From Clostridium sp. CAG:221 (GTDB lineage: Bacteria > Bacillota > Clostridia > Clostridiales > Clostridiaceae): DNA of 64,000 bases. Location: NCBI GenBank assembly GCA_000435835.1, contig FR883402.1, positions 72,386-136,385 of the forward strand, read 5' to 3'. A program made the translations under genes and the position numbers. A model generated the notes under the pieces. That model did not search any database. It saw nothing but the letters and a program-made list of their open reading frames with translations, and was not told the origin of the DNA. Below, one piece after another: positions 9,074 through 17,328 of this stretch (position 1 is the stretch's first letter; each line of letters begins with the position of its first letter).

Positions 9074-10056
9074 TGGAAAAAAAGAATGATATATTAGAGG
9101 TAAAACATCTTAGCAAATATTTTCAAGTATCTAAAGGACTTTTTAGAAAGCATAGCTATATAAAAGCTGTTGATGATGTTTCCTTTACCATTAGAAAAGG
9201 TGAAACTCTAGGGCTTGTAGGTGAATCTGGCTGTGGAAAAACTACCATAGGAAGGACTATTTTAAAGCTTTATACAGCTACTGCAGGAAAGATATTATTT
9301 GATGGACAGGATATAAGTAACTTGAATGAAAGAGAAATGATACCTTTTAGAAGAAAGATGCAGATGATTTTTCAAGATCCATATGCATCTTTAGATCCAA
9401 GGATGACAGTGGGAGATATAATTGGTGAAGCTATTGATATTCATAAATTGTATACTGGTAAGGAAAGGGAAAGTAGAATACGGTTTTTATTGAATAAAGT
9501 TGGTTTAAACGGAAGTAATATAAATAGATATCCTTATGAGTTTTCAGGAGGGCAGAGACAAAGAGTGGGAATTGCTAGGTCTTTAGCTGTAGAACCTGAA
9601 TTTATCGTTTGTGATGAACCTATTTCCGCCTTAGATGTGTCTATTCAGGCTCAAGTAATTAATATGTTAGAAGAATTACAAGAGGAAATGGGACTGACAT
9701 ATTTATTCATTGCTCATGACTTATCAATGGTAAAGCATATATCTAGTCATATAGGTGTAATGTATTTAGGAAAACTTGTTGAAAAAGGCACTTCAGAAGA
9801 GGTATATGAACATCCAGAACACCCATATACCAAAGCTTTATTATCAGCCATTCCAATACCGGATCCTAGGGCATCTAAAGCTAAAAAAAGGATTATCTTA
9901 AAAGGAGATGTACCATCACCTATAGATCCACCGCCAGGATGTAGATTTGCAAGTCGTTGCAGATATGCTAAAAAAATATGCTTAAGTGAAGAACCAGTAA
10001 TGGATGAAATAAGTAATGGTCATTTTGTTGCATGTCATTTATTTAAAGATAAATAA
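9073..10056 (+). CDS. oppF: Oligopeptide ABC transporter ATPase OppF
   Basis: The second, non-identical ATPase (327 residues) has Walker A GESGCGKT, signature FSGGQRQR, Walker B FIVCDEPISALD and switch 'FIAHDLSMVKHIS'. The C-terminal domain has 'GCRFASRCRYAKKIC ... ACHL', the OppF-type cysteine cluster. GTG start within the oppD stop region, preceded by AGGTGGTG. It completes the OppDF heterodimer that drives peptide uptake. Confidence 0.94.
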   Translation: MEKKNDILEVKHLSKYFQVSKGLFRKHSYIKAVDDVSFTIRKGETLGLVGESGCGKTTIGRTILKLYTATAGKILFDGQDISNLNEREMIPFRRKMQMIFQDPYASLDPRMTVGDIIGEAIDIHKLYTGKERESRIRFLLNKVGLNGSNINRYPYEFSGGQRQRVGIARSLAVEPEFIVCDEPISALDVSIQAQVINMLEELQEEMGLTYLFIAHDLSMVKHISSHIGVMYLGKLVEKGTSEEVYEHPEHPYTKALLSAIPIPDPRASKAKKRIILKGDVPSPIDPPPGCRFASRCRYAKKICLSEEPVMDEISNGHFVACHLFKDK

Positions 10057-10086
10057 CAGTTTATATGAATCTAAAGGGGGATTTTA

Positions 10087-11745
10087 ATGAAAAAATCAAA
10101 ATTAAAAACAGTTTGTGCACTATTCTTAGCAGGAGTTTTAGGTGCTACAGGTCTTGTAGGATGTAACAGCAATGATGATAATGGAGATAAAGCTAAAGGT
10201 AATGAAGAACTTATCTATAATTTAGGTGCAGAAGTAAAGACAATTGATCCAGCTCTTAATAATGCTGTAGATGGTTCAATTGTAATATGTAATGCCTTTG
10301 AGGGATTAATGAGGCTTGATGATAATCAGAAGGCTATACCAGGAATAGCAGAAAGCTATGAACTTTCTGATGACTCTCTAACATATACTTTTCATTTAAG
10401 AGATGATGCATTATGGTCTGATGGTAAACCAGTTACAGCAGAAGATTTTAAATATGCATGGACTAGAGCTCTTAATCCAGATACTGCAGCAGAGTATGCT
10501 TTTCAACTATATTATATAAAAGGTGGAGAAAACTATAATAATGGTACAGGTAGCGCAGAAGATTTAGGAATTAATGTGGTTGATAATCATACATTGGAAG
10601 TAACCCTTGAAAATCCAACTAGTTATTTTTTAGAGCTTACAGCATTCCCAACATTAATGCCTGTTAGGGAAGATATTGTAGAAGCTAATGGAGATGGATG
10701 GACATTAAAACCAGAAACTTATGTTTCAAATGGTCCTTTTATGTTGAAAGAATATAATATGAAGGATTCATATGTATTTGTAAAAAATCCTGAGTACTAT
10801 AGAAAAGATGAAGTAAAGCTTGATACATTAAAATTTAGGATGATTGAAGATGAAGTATCTGCATATGCTTCAGTGAAAAACGGTGAAATAAGTATGAGTG
10901 AGATATTACCAAACTCAGAAATTCAAAAAGGTCAAGAAGAAGGTACTGTACAGATATATCCATATTTAGGGACATATTTTTATTGTATAAATGTGGGCAA
11001 TAACACAGAAAATCTTCCAGAAGATGTGCAAGCAGCTTTAAGTAACAAGAAAGTTAGACAAGCTTTATCTCTTGCCATTGATAGAAAAACAATTTGTGAA
11101 CAAGTAACAAAAGGTGGACAAATACCAGCTTATAGTTATGTGCCAGAAGGAATACCAGGAGCAGAAGAAGGAAAAGACTTTACAGGAGAAGTTAAGTATT
11201 GGAATCCTGAAAAAGCTGATTTAGAACAAGCTAAGAAATTACTTGAAGAGGCTGGATATCCTAATGGAGAAGGTTTACCAACTTTAGAACTATTATATAA
11301 TACTAATGAAGGAAATAAGCTTGTTGCTGAAACAATACAGCAAATGTGGTCTAAAATAAATGTTAATGTTGAACTTTATAATGAAGAATGGGCAGTATTT
11401 CAAGATTCAAGGAAAAATGGTAATTATGAAATTGCAAGACACGGATGGATTGGAGATTATTTAGATCCAATGACTTTCTTGGATATGTGGATGAGTGGAC
11501 TTGGTAATAATGATGCTAAATTCTCAAATGAGGAATATGATAATCTAATAAGAAGTGCTAAAGAGGAAACTGATATAGCTAAGAAATATGAATATCTAAG
11601 GAAAGCAGAAGATATCCTAATGGATGAAATGCCTATAATACCTATATACTACTATACTCAAATTAAAGCAGTTAGTCCTAGAGTTAAAGATGTAGTAGTT
11701 TCACCATTGGGGCAAGTATATTTTGATAAAGCATATATTGAATAA
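10087..11745 (+). CDS. oppA: Oligopeptide-binding lipoprotein OppA
   Basis: Solute-binding protein of 552 residues with a lipoprotein signal peptide: basic KKSKLK, a hydrophobic core and lipobox LVGC with lipidated Cys26. The mature part is SBP family 5: 'IDPALNNAVDGSIVICNAFEGLMRL', 'YTFHLRDDALWSDGKPVTAEDFKYAW' and 'NKKVRQALSLAIDRKTIC'. It binds peptides at the cell surface and delivers them to OppBC. Placing oppA last (BCDFA) rather than first is common in clostridia. AAAGGGGG precedes the ATG, 30 bases after oppF, and a strong terminator follows. Confidence 0.95.
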   Translation: MKKSKLKTVCALFLAGVLGATGLVGCNSNDDNGDKAKGNEELIYNLGAEVKTIDPALNNAVDGSIVICNAFEGLMRLDDNQKAIPGIAESYELSDDSLTYTFHLRDDALWSDGKPVTAEDFKYAWTRALNPDTAAEYAFQLYYIKGGENYNNGTGSAEDLGINVVDNHTLEVTLENPTSYFLELTAFPTLMPVREDIVEANGDGWTLKPETYVSNGPFMLKEYNMKDSYVFVKNPEYYRKDEVKLDTLKFRMIEDEVSAYASVKNGEISMSEILPNSEIQKGQEEGTVQIYPYLGTYFYCINVGNNTENLPEDVQAALSNKKVRQALSLAIDRKTICEQVTKGGQIPAYSYVPEGIPGAEEGKDFTGEVKYWNPEKADLEQAKKLLEEAGYPNGEGLPTLELLYNTNEGNKLVAETIQQMWSKINVNVELYNEEWAVFQDSRKNGNYEIARHGWIGDYLDPMTFLDMWMSGLGNNDAKFSNEEYDNLIRSAKEETDIAKKYEYLRKAEDILMDEMPIIPIYYYTQIKAVSPRVKDVVVSPLGQVYFDKAYIE

Positions 11746-11759
11746 TAAAATATAATGAG

Positions 11760-11793
11760 AGCGCTGCCAATAAGTTTGTGCAGCGCTTTTTTA
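11760..11793 (+). terminator. Intrinsic terminator after oppA
   Basis: An eight-base GC-rich stem, AGCGCTGC (11760-11767) with GCAGCGCT (11780-11787), is followed by TTTTTTATTA. Confidence 0.88.
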
Positions 11794-11958
11794 TTAGTTA
11801 CCAGCAGGATTAAAGTTATCGCTTGATACACCTTGTCTCTTTACTGATTTATGTTTTCTATTTGGATTGTGGTTTAAACCTTCTTCAGTTATTGGAGTCT
11901 GATAATTACATTTTTCCATACGGGCTTTTTTGTTATCAGGCTGACTATCTTTTGTCAT
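11794..11958 (-). CDS. Small hydrophilic hypothetical protein (54 aa)
   Basis: The likely start is the ATG at 11958, preceded by GGAGGTTTTATT on the minus strand; a longer in-frame extension to 12012 has no binding site. The 54-residue product is highly polar, rich in Asn, Lys, Gln and Pro, with one Cys (M-E-K-C-N-Y-Q) and the tail DNFNPAGN. It has no membrane segment and no motif I recognise. Its position and size recall the small spore or stress proteins of clostridia, but that is only a guess. It lies between the opp and dap operons, convergent to oppA. Confidence 0.6.
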   Translation of the reverse strand: MTKDSQPDNKKARMEKCNYQTPITEEGLNHNPNRKHKSVKRQGVSSDNFNPAGN

Positions 11959-12061
11959 AATAAAACCTCCTATAAGTTTAATATCAATTCTTTCAAAAAA
12001 TAGTATAACCAATTAAATTACATTAATACAAAACTATAGATTGATAATTTTATAAATAAAA

Positions 12062-12098
12062 AATACACAAAATGAATATTAAATTCAAATTGTGTATT
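12062..12098 (-). terminator. Terminator of the asd-dapA-dapB operon
   Basis: The stem AATACACAA/TTGTGTATT encloses an inner stem TGAAT/ATTCA. On the minus strand it is followed by TTTTTTATTTAT. It lies just after the dapB stop. Confidence 0.75.
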
Positions 12099-12109
12099 AT
12101 TAATAGTAG

Positions 12110-12862
12110 CTATATACCTAATACATCATCCATGTTATATAAGCCAGCTTCAGTTACATTAGCCATGAATGTACATGCCTTTAATGCGCCAACAGCAAAT
12201 ACTTCTCTTGAAATTGCTTTATGACTTAATTCTATAACTTCACCAGAGCCAGCAAAGATAACTTCATGATCTCCAACAATGGAACCACCTCTAACAGCAT
12301 GTATTCCTATCTCTGCTTTTTCACGTTTCTTTTGACCATTTCTTCCATGAACATAGTAGGTAGCATCAGCAATAGATTCCTTGATGGTATCAGCAAGTAG
12401 TAGAGCAGTTCCGCTAGGTGAGTCCACTTTTTGATTATGATGTTTTTCAATTATTTCTATATCATAATTTGGATATAGTAAAGGTGAAATTTTTCTTAGT
12501 AAGGAATTAATTAAATTAATACCTAATGACATATTGGCAGATTTAAAAATTGGAAGAGTTTTACTGGAATCTTCAATTAACTTTAAATCTTCATCAGTGT
12601 AACCAGTGGAACATAATACTAAAGGCTTTTTTGTACTAGCTGTTAAAGCTAGTAAGTCTTTTAAAGCATCAGCTCTAGAAAAATCAAGAAGAACGTCGTA
12701 ATCAATATTTACGTCTTCAGTATTCTTAAAGATTTTAAACTCAGATTCTTTAGGGAATTTATCAATTCCAGCTACTATTTCTAATGAAGGAAATTCACTC
12801 ATAATACTTTGTATTACATTTCCCATTTTTCCGCAACATCCACTTAATAAAATTTTAACCAT
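12110..12862 (-). CDS. dapB: 4-hydroxy-tetrahydrodipicolinate reductase
   Basis: DapB reduces the product of DapA to tetrahydrodipicolinate with NAD(P)H. I start at the ATG at 12862 (MVKILLSGCCGKMG), with TGGAG upstream on the minus strand, giving 250 residues; the longer frame to 12910 would run into dapA. Seen motifs are the Rossmann loop G-C-C-G-K-M-G (8-14) and 'EIIEKHHNQKVDSPSGTALLLAD', the DapB signature with catalytic His and Lys. It is the third gene of the lysine-riboswitch operon, 14 bases after dapA. Confidence 0.95.
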   Translation of the reverse strand: MVKILLSGCCGKMGNVIQSIMSEFPSLEIVAGIDKFPKESEFKIFKNTEDVNIDYDVLLDFSRADALKDLLALTASTKKPLVLCSTGYTDEDLKLIEDSSKTLPIFKSANMSLGINLINSLLRKISPLLYPNYDIEIIEKHHNQKVDSPSGTALLLADTIKESIADATYYVHGRNGQKKREKAEIGIHAVRGGSIVGDHEVIFAGSGEVIELSHKAISREVFAVGALKACTFMANVTEAGLYNMDDVLGI

Positions 12863-12876
12863 TTTAAAACTCCATT

Positions 12877-13755
12877 CTATATTAAGCTGTAATTTTGTAA
12901 AGTACTGCATAATATTGCTTTATTATTTTCATCCATTTCATAAAGAGGCAACCTTAAATCTCCAGCTTCTTTTCCCATTAAATTAAGAGCTGTTTTTACT
13001 GGTATAGGATTTGTCTCAATAAATAAATCGTTTGCTAGTTTTAGATATTCTAACTGTAAAGATAAAGATTTGTTAGTATCACCAGTTAAATATGACATTA
13101 CCATTTCATGAACAGCTTTAGGAACTACATTTGCTAGTACAGATATAACTCCAATACCACCTAATGCTAGAATTGCAGTAACTTGATCGTCATTACCAGA
13201 ATAAATATCTAATTTATCACCACATAAAGCTTTTATCTTTGCAACTTGGCTTATATTGCCACTGGCTTCTTTTACAGCTGTCACATTAGAAAGTTCAGAT
13301 AATTCTAATAAAGCCTCAGGAGTTATATTCATATTTGTTCTTGAAGGAACATTATAAAGGATTATGGGTGTATTTACAGCATTATTAATAGCTTCAAAGT
13401 GTTTAAATAACCCCTTTTTATTTGTCTTATTATAATAAGGAGTTATAACAAGAAGTCCATCTACACCAACAGATTCTGCAAACTTACTCATTTCAATTGC
13501 AGCTGCTGTATTATTTGAACCAGTTCCTGCAATTACCGGTATTCTTTTATTTACGGTTTCAACTACAAATTTGATAGCATTTTTTCTTTCATATTCACTC
13601 ATTGTAGTAGCTTCACCTGTAGTACCACATACTATTATTGCATCAGTACCTTCAGCAATTTGCCATTCAATTAATTCTTTAAACTTAGGAAAGTTTATTC
13701 CGTTCTCATTAAAAGGTGTTATTATGGCAACACCAGAACCTTTAAAAACTGTCAT
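12877..13755 (-). CDS. dapA: 4-hydroxy-tetrahydrodipicolinate synthase
   Basis: DapA condenses pyruvate with aspartate semialdehyde. The 292-residue TIM-barrel protein has the GTTGE motif (44-48), Tyr134 and Arg139 in 'ILYNVPSRTN', and the Schiff-base Lys162 in 'VTAVKEASGN'. Length and motifs are standard for the family. GGAGGT precedes the ATG. It sits between asd and dapB in one minus-strand operon. Confidence 0.96.
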   Translation of the reverse strand: MTVFKGSGVAIITPFNENGINFPKFKELIEWQIAEGTDAIIVCGTTGEATTMSEYERKNAIKFVVETVNKRIPVIAGTGSNNTAAAIEMSKFAESVGVDGLLVITPYYNKTNKKGLFKHFEAINNAVNTPIILYNVPSRTNMNITPEALLELSELSNVTAVKEASGNISQVAKIKALCGDKLDIYSGNDDQVTAILALGGIGVISVLANVVPKAVHEMVMSYLTGDTNKSLSLQLEYLKLANDLFIETNPIPVKTALNLMGKEAGDLRLPLYEMDENNKAILCSTLQNYSLI

Positions 13756-13776
13756 ATTAACCTCCGTATAAAATAG

Positions 13777-14760
13777 TTATTTAATTATTTCTTCTGCAAT
13801 TTGTATTGCATTAAGAGCAGCACCTTTCCTGATGTTATCTCCTACAACCCATAAATTTAATCCGTTATCAATACTGAAATCTCGTCTTATTCTTCCAACA
13901 TAAACTTCATCTTTACCTGAAACTTGAAGTTGCGTAGGGTATTTAAGTTCTTTAGTATCATCATATACCACTATGCCTTTAGTTGATTCTAAAAGTTTAA
14001 CCACATCTTCAAGTTCATATGGTTTTTCTAATTCTATATTTATGCTTTCGGCATGACAGTTTAGTACTGGAACTCTTACGGCAGTAGCTGTAATCTTTAT
14101 GGAATCATCATGAAGAATCTTTTGAGTTTCATTAATCATCTTTACTTCTTCTTTTGTATATCCATTATCTAAAAATACATCAATATGAGGAAGGCAATTT
14201 CCTGCAATAGGATAAGGGAATTTTTTAGGTTCTACCCCTTTTAATCCATCCTCTAAGTCAGCGATTCCTTGCATACCTGCACCTGATACAGCTTGGTAAG
14301 TTGAGTAAACAACTCTTTTAATGCCATATGCATCTTTTAAAGCTTTTAAAGGTAACATAGCTTGAATAGTTGAGCAATTAGGATTAGCAATTATACCATT
14401 ATTCCATTTTATATCTTCAGGATTTACTTCTGGAACTACTAAAGGAACATCTTTATCCATTCTCCATGCACTGGAGTTATCAATTACTGTTGCACCATAC
14501 TTTACAAAGATTGGGGCAAATTTTAAACTTGCATCGCCACCAGCTGAAAATAGAGCAAAATCTATTTTCTTATCTTTTATATTTTCTTCACAAGTTTCAT
14601 TTACAATATATTCTTCACCTTTAAACTTTAAATATTTTCCCGCTGAACGTTTTGAAGCAAAAAGATATAACTCATTTATAGGAAAGTTCCTTTCCTCAAG
14701 AATTTCTAAAAATTTTCTCCCAACATTACCTGTTGCACCAACAACTGCTACATTATACAT
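13777..14760 (-). CDS. asd: Aspartate-semialdehyde dehydrogenase
   Basis: Asd reduces aspartyl phosphate to aspartate semialdehyde, the branch point to lysine/DAP and to threonine/methionine. The 327 residues include the NADP loop GATGNVGR (8-15), catalytic Cys129 in 'IANPNCSTIQ' and the His of 'RVPVLNCHAES'. AAGGGGGAA precedes the ATG. It is the first gene of the operon controlled by the lysine riboswitch directly upstream, which ties expression to lysine supply. Confidence 0.96.
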   Translation of the reverse strand: MYNVAVVGATGNVGRKFLEILEERNFPINELYLFASKRSAGKYLKFKGEEYIVNETCEENIKDKKIDFALFSAGGDASLKFAPIFVKYGATVIDNSSAWRMDKDVPLVVPEVNPEDIKWNNGIIANPNCSTIQAMLPLKALKDAYGIKRVVYSTYQAVSGAGMQGIADLEDGLKGVEPKKFPYPIAGNCLPHIDVFLDNGYTKEEVKMINETQKILHDDSIKITATAVRVPVLNCHAESINIELEKPYELEDVVKLLESTKGIVVYDDTKELKYPTQLQVSGKDEVYVGRIRRDFSIDNGLNLWVVGDNIRKGAALNAIQIAEEIIK

Positions 14761-14797
14761 ATAAATTCCCCCTTAATTTAAACGTTTATTAATGATT

Positions 14798-14839
14798 AAA
14801 AAATTAGAAGCTTTGAGCAAAATCACCCAAAGCTTCTAA
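14798..14839 (-). terminator. Riboswitch-controlled terminator before asd
   Basis: A perfect 12-bp stem (14804-14815 with 14828-14839) is followed on the minus strand by TTTTTT. It lies between the lysine aptamer and asd and is probably the expression platform: lysine binding favours this terminator. Confidence 0.88.
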
Positions 14840-14875
14840 TTTTATATACAGTATAGTCATTAGATTTCTTTAAAT

Positions 14876-15033
14876 GATAGCTCTCCACAAAAATGTGACA
14901 GGAATACATATATTATATGGATCCCCAGTAAATAGCTGTAAAGCATAGGCTATTTACTTCGGCGATAAATCCTTTCCTATTAAATCATTGTGCTTAGCTC
15001 CTTAATAGTACTGATAAGTATCGCACCTCTATC
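14876..15033 (-). promoter_or_regulatory. Lysine riboswitch (L box)
   Basis: Read on the minus strand, the region shows the conserved L-box segments in order: GATAGAGGTGCG at the 5' side, AGTACTATTAAGGAGCTAAGC, AGGAAAGGATTTATCGCCGAAG, a stem-loop pair around AAATAGCC/GGCTATTTACTGGGG, then CTGTCAC and TGTGGAGAGCTATC, which closes P1 (GATAG with CTATC). Together with the downstream terminator and the asd-dapA-dapB genes it is a transcriptional off-switch for lysine/DAP synthesis. The gene content and consensus blocks make this call secure. Confidence 0.95.
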
Positions 15034-15059
15034 TTGCAATTATTTATTAGATTAGTTTG

Positions 15060-15088
15060 ATTATATATGTTATTTATAAACAATGCAA
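15060..15088 (-). promoter_or_regulatory. SigA-type promoter of the asd operon
   Basis: On the minus strand TTGCAT (15083-15088) and a perfect TATAAT (15060-15065) are 17 bases apart. Transcription would start about 20 bases before the lysine aptamer. Confidence 0.75.
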
Positions 15089-15206
15089 GATAAAAATAGT
15101 AAAAAATATATATAATACAATATATGTATAAAAATGTAATTAGTTTTTTGAATATTTTATATTTATATGGAGAAAATACATATATTACTTTGTAGGGGGA
15201 ATAGTT

Positions 15207-15458
15207 ATGAGTAAAACACCATTAAAAAAAATTATAAAATCTAAAATTAAAACTAATAAAGAACTTACACCACAAGAGCTTTTAAGGGAAAGGATTAAGT
15301 ATGAGATTGCTGATGAATTAGGATTAAAAGAAAAAGTTGATCAATATGGATGGGGAGGGCTTACAGCTGAAGAAACAGGAAGAATAGGCGGAATTATGAC
15401 CCGCAGAAAAAAAGAATTAAAAATCCCAACTAATGATGAGATATTAGGAAGAAAATAA
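15207..15458 (+). CDS. Alpha/beta-type small acid-soluble spore protein
   Basis: The 83-residue product ends in the SASP core: 'RERIKYEIADELGL', where GPR protease cuts in relatives (E-I-A), and 'GWGGLTAEETGRIGGIMTRRKKEL', the second conserved block. These proteins coat and protect DNA in the dormant spore. The N-terminal ~25 residues are a Lys/Thr-rich extension longer than in typical 60-70 residue family members. GTAGGGGG precedes the ATG. It is monocistronic; a SigG promoter would be expected but I could not align one with correct spacing. An exceptional palindromic terminator follows. Confidence 0.88.
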   Translation: MSKTPLKKIIKSKIKTNKELTPQELLRERIKYEIADELGLKEKVDQYGWGGLTAEETGRIGGIMTRRKKELKIPTNDEILGRK

Positions 15459-15510
15459 TGGATTGACTAATCAGTGGAATACATATATTATAATTGTTAG
15501 AAATTATAGA

Positions 15511-15547
15511 TTAATGTAGAAGAAATATTTCTTCTACATTAATTTTT
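15511..15547 (+). terminator. Palindromic terminator after the spore protein gene
   Basis: A perfect 32-base palindrome (16 + 16, 15511-15542, centre GAAAT|ATTTC) is followed by TTTTTG. Confidence 0.8.
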
Positions 15548-15582
15548 GAGCAACTGTAAAATTTATAGCAAGGGGGAATAGT

Positions 15583-16320
15583 ATGGCTTATGGAGAATTT
15601 GCTAAAATTTATGATGATTTAATCAATGAAGATATTAATTACGATAATATGGTTAGCAGAATAATTGAAATATGCAATGAACATAATATTGAATGCAAAG
15701 ATTATCTTGATGTTGCTTGTGGTACTGGAAACGTTACTGTAAGATTAGCAAAGCATTTTAAAGATATATATGCGGTAGATTTATCTGAAGATATGTTAAG
15801 AGAAGCTTTTAATAAGCTTAAGGAAAATAGAATAAAAGGTAAGATAATTTGTCAAGATATGACTGAAATGCAGCTAAATAGAAAGTTTGATTTAATTACA
15901 TCGGTTTTAGACTCTACAAATTATATTACCGATGAAGATGATTTAGAGAAGTATTTCAGCTCTGTTAAAGAGCATTTAAAAGATGACGGAATTTTTATTT
16001 TTGATGTTAATTCATATTATAAGTTATCAGAAATATTAGGTAACAATATTTATACATATAGTGAAGAGGATGTCTTCTATACATGGGAAAATGTTTTTGA
16101 AGATGATATGGTTTCAATGTTTCTTACGTTCTTTGTAAAACAAGGAGAGCTTTATGAAAGATTTGAAGAGGAGCATTTTGAAAGAGCATATAAGGAAGAA
16201 GAGCTTGAAAGTGCTCTATCAAATTGTGGATTAAAGGTAATAAATAAATTTGATGGATATAGTAATAATAAAGTTCAAGCAAATAGTGAAAGAATAGTAT
16301 ATGTAGTAAAAAAAATATAA
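15583..16320 (+). CDS. Class I SAM-dependent methyltransferase
   Basis: The 245-residue enzyme has the SAM motif I 'YLDVACGTGNVTVRLA' (about 43-58), the acidic 'IYAVDLSEDML' that contacts the ribose, and 'FDLITSVLDSTNYI' as motif IV. The N-terminal 'YGEFAKIYDDLINEDINYD' is typical of a Firmicute group of unassigned methyltransferases (YqeM-like). The substrate is unknown; Bacillus YqeM lies near ribosome-silencing genes, which are not seen here. AAGGGGG precedes the ATG. hslO follows after 26 bases and may be cotranscribed. Confidence 0.85.
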   Translation: MAYGEFAKIYDDLINEDINYDNMVSRIIEICNEHNIECKDYLDVACGTGNVTVRLAKHFKDIYAVDLSEDMLREAFNKLKENRIKGKIICQDMTEMQLNRKFDLITSVLDSTNYITDEDDLEKYFSSVKEHLKDDGIFIFDVNSYYKLSEILGNNIYTYSEEDVFYTWENVFEDDMVSMFLTFFVKQGELYERFEEEHFERAYKEEELESALSNCGLKVINKFDGYSNNKVQANSERIVYVVKKI

Positions 16321-16346
16321 CTACATTAATTTAGGAGGAAGTATAG

Positions 16347-17228
16347 ATGAAAGATAAGATTATTAATGCGGTAGCTATGGATGGAACTGTTAGAATAATA
16401 GCAGGAACAACTACAAATTTAGTGGAAAAAGTAAGAGAAATTCATGAGTGTACACCAGTAGCTGCAGCAGCACTTGGAAGAATGATTACTGCAGGGGCAT
16501 TATTAGGTACTACTTTAAAATCTGATAAAGAAATCATGACATTAAGAATTAATGGTGGTGGAGAAGCAGAAGGAATTACTGTAACAGCTCATGAAAATGC
16601 TGTAGTTAAGGGATTCATTGGAAATCCATATGGAGATAGACCATTAAATGAAAAAGGTAAGCTAGATGTAGGTGGATATATAGGTAAGAATGGTAACCTT
16701 ATAATAATAAAAGATTTAGGAATGAAAGATCCATATGTAGGGCAAGTTCCAATATTCTCAGGAGAAATTGCAGAAGATTTAGCATATTATTATACAGTAT
16801 CAGAACAAACACCATCAGCAGTATCTTTAGGGGTATTAGTTGACACTGATTATTCAATAAAGGTTGCAGGTGGATTAATAATTCAAATGTTACCAGGTGC
16901 AGAAGAACATATTGCAGATATAGTAACATTCAGATTAGAAGAAATTCCTACTTTAACTGAAATGCTTAGTGAAGGAAAGACTATAGAAGATATCTTAAAC
17001 TATTTATTTGATGACATGGGATTAAAGATATTAAAAGAAACTGAGCCTAAATTTGAATGTAACTGCTCAAGAGAAAGAGTGGAAAAAGCATTAATATCAA
17101 TAGGTGAAAAAGATTTAAAAGAAATTTATGAAGAAGGTAAAGATGAAGAAATCAAATGCCACTTCTGTAATACTAAATATGTATTTACTAAGGAGCAAAT
17201 TGGTGAGTTACTAACTAAGATTAAATAA
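16347..17228 (+). CDS. hslO: Redox-regulated chaperone Hsp33
   Basis: Hsp33 is a cytoplasmic holdase activated by oxidation. The 293-residue protein has the N-terminal core ('MDGTVRIIAGTTTNLVEKVREIHE', 'AAALGRMITAGALLG') and the C-terminal zinc centre with C238-x-C240 and C271-x2-C274, which forms disulfides on oxidative stress. Both halves of the redox switch are intact. AGGAGGA precedes the ATG. In an anaerobe it fits defence against oxygen and heat. A terminator follows directly. Confidence 0.96.
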   Translation: MKDKIINAVAMDGTVRIIAGTTTNLVEKVREIHECTPVAAAALGRMITAGALLGTTLKSDKEIMTLRINGGGEAEGITVTAHENAVVKGFIGNPYGDRPLNEKGKLDVGGYIGKNGNLIIIKDLGMKDPYVGQVPIFSGEIAEDLAYYYTVSEQTPSAVSLGVLVDTDYSIKVAGGLIIQMLPGAEEHIADIVTFRLEEIPTLTEMLSEGKTIEDILNYLFDDMGLKILKETEPKFECNCSRERVEKALISIGEKDLKEIYEEGKDEEIKCHFCNTKYVFTKEQIGELLTKIK

Positions 17229-17232
17229 TAAA

Positions 17233-17260
17233 AAAGGTTGCAGATTAGCAGCCTTTTTTA
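17233..17260 (+). terminator. Intrinsic terminator after hslO
   Basis: Stem AAAGGTTGC with GCAGCCTTT (one G-T pair) and a TTTTTTA tail. Confidence 0.8.
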
Positions 17261-17328
17261 TTATTTTTCAAAAGATGTTTTAAGTATTTTATGCAACAAA
17301 TTTCAATAATATACGTACTATATATTGA

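Noticed and set aside
13571..13771. Plus-strand frame opposite dapA
   Set aside because: DapA is full length on the minus strand; this frame has no binding site or known domain.
15120..15190. SigG promoter before the spore protein gene
   Set aside because: TGAATA- and CATATA-like boxes exist but the spacing is about 24 bases instead of 17-18.
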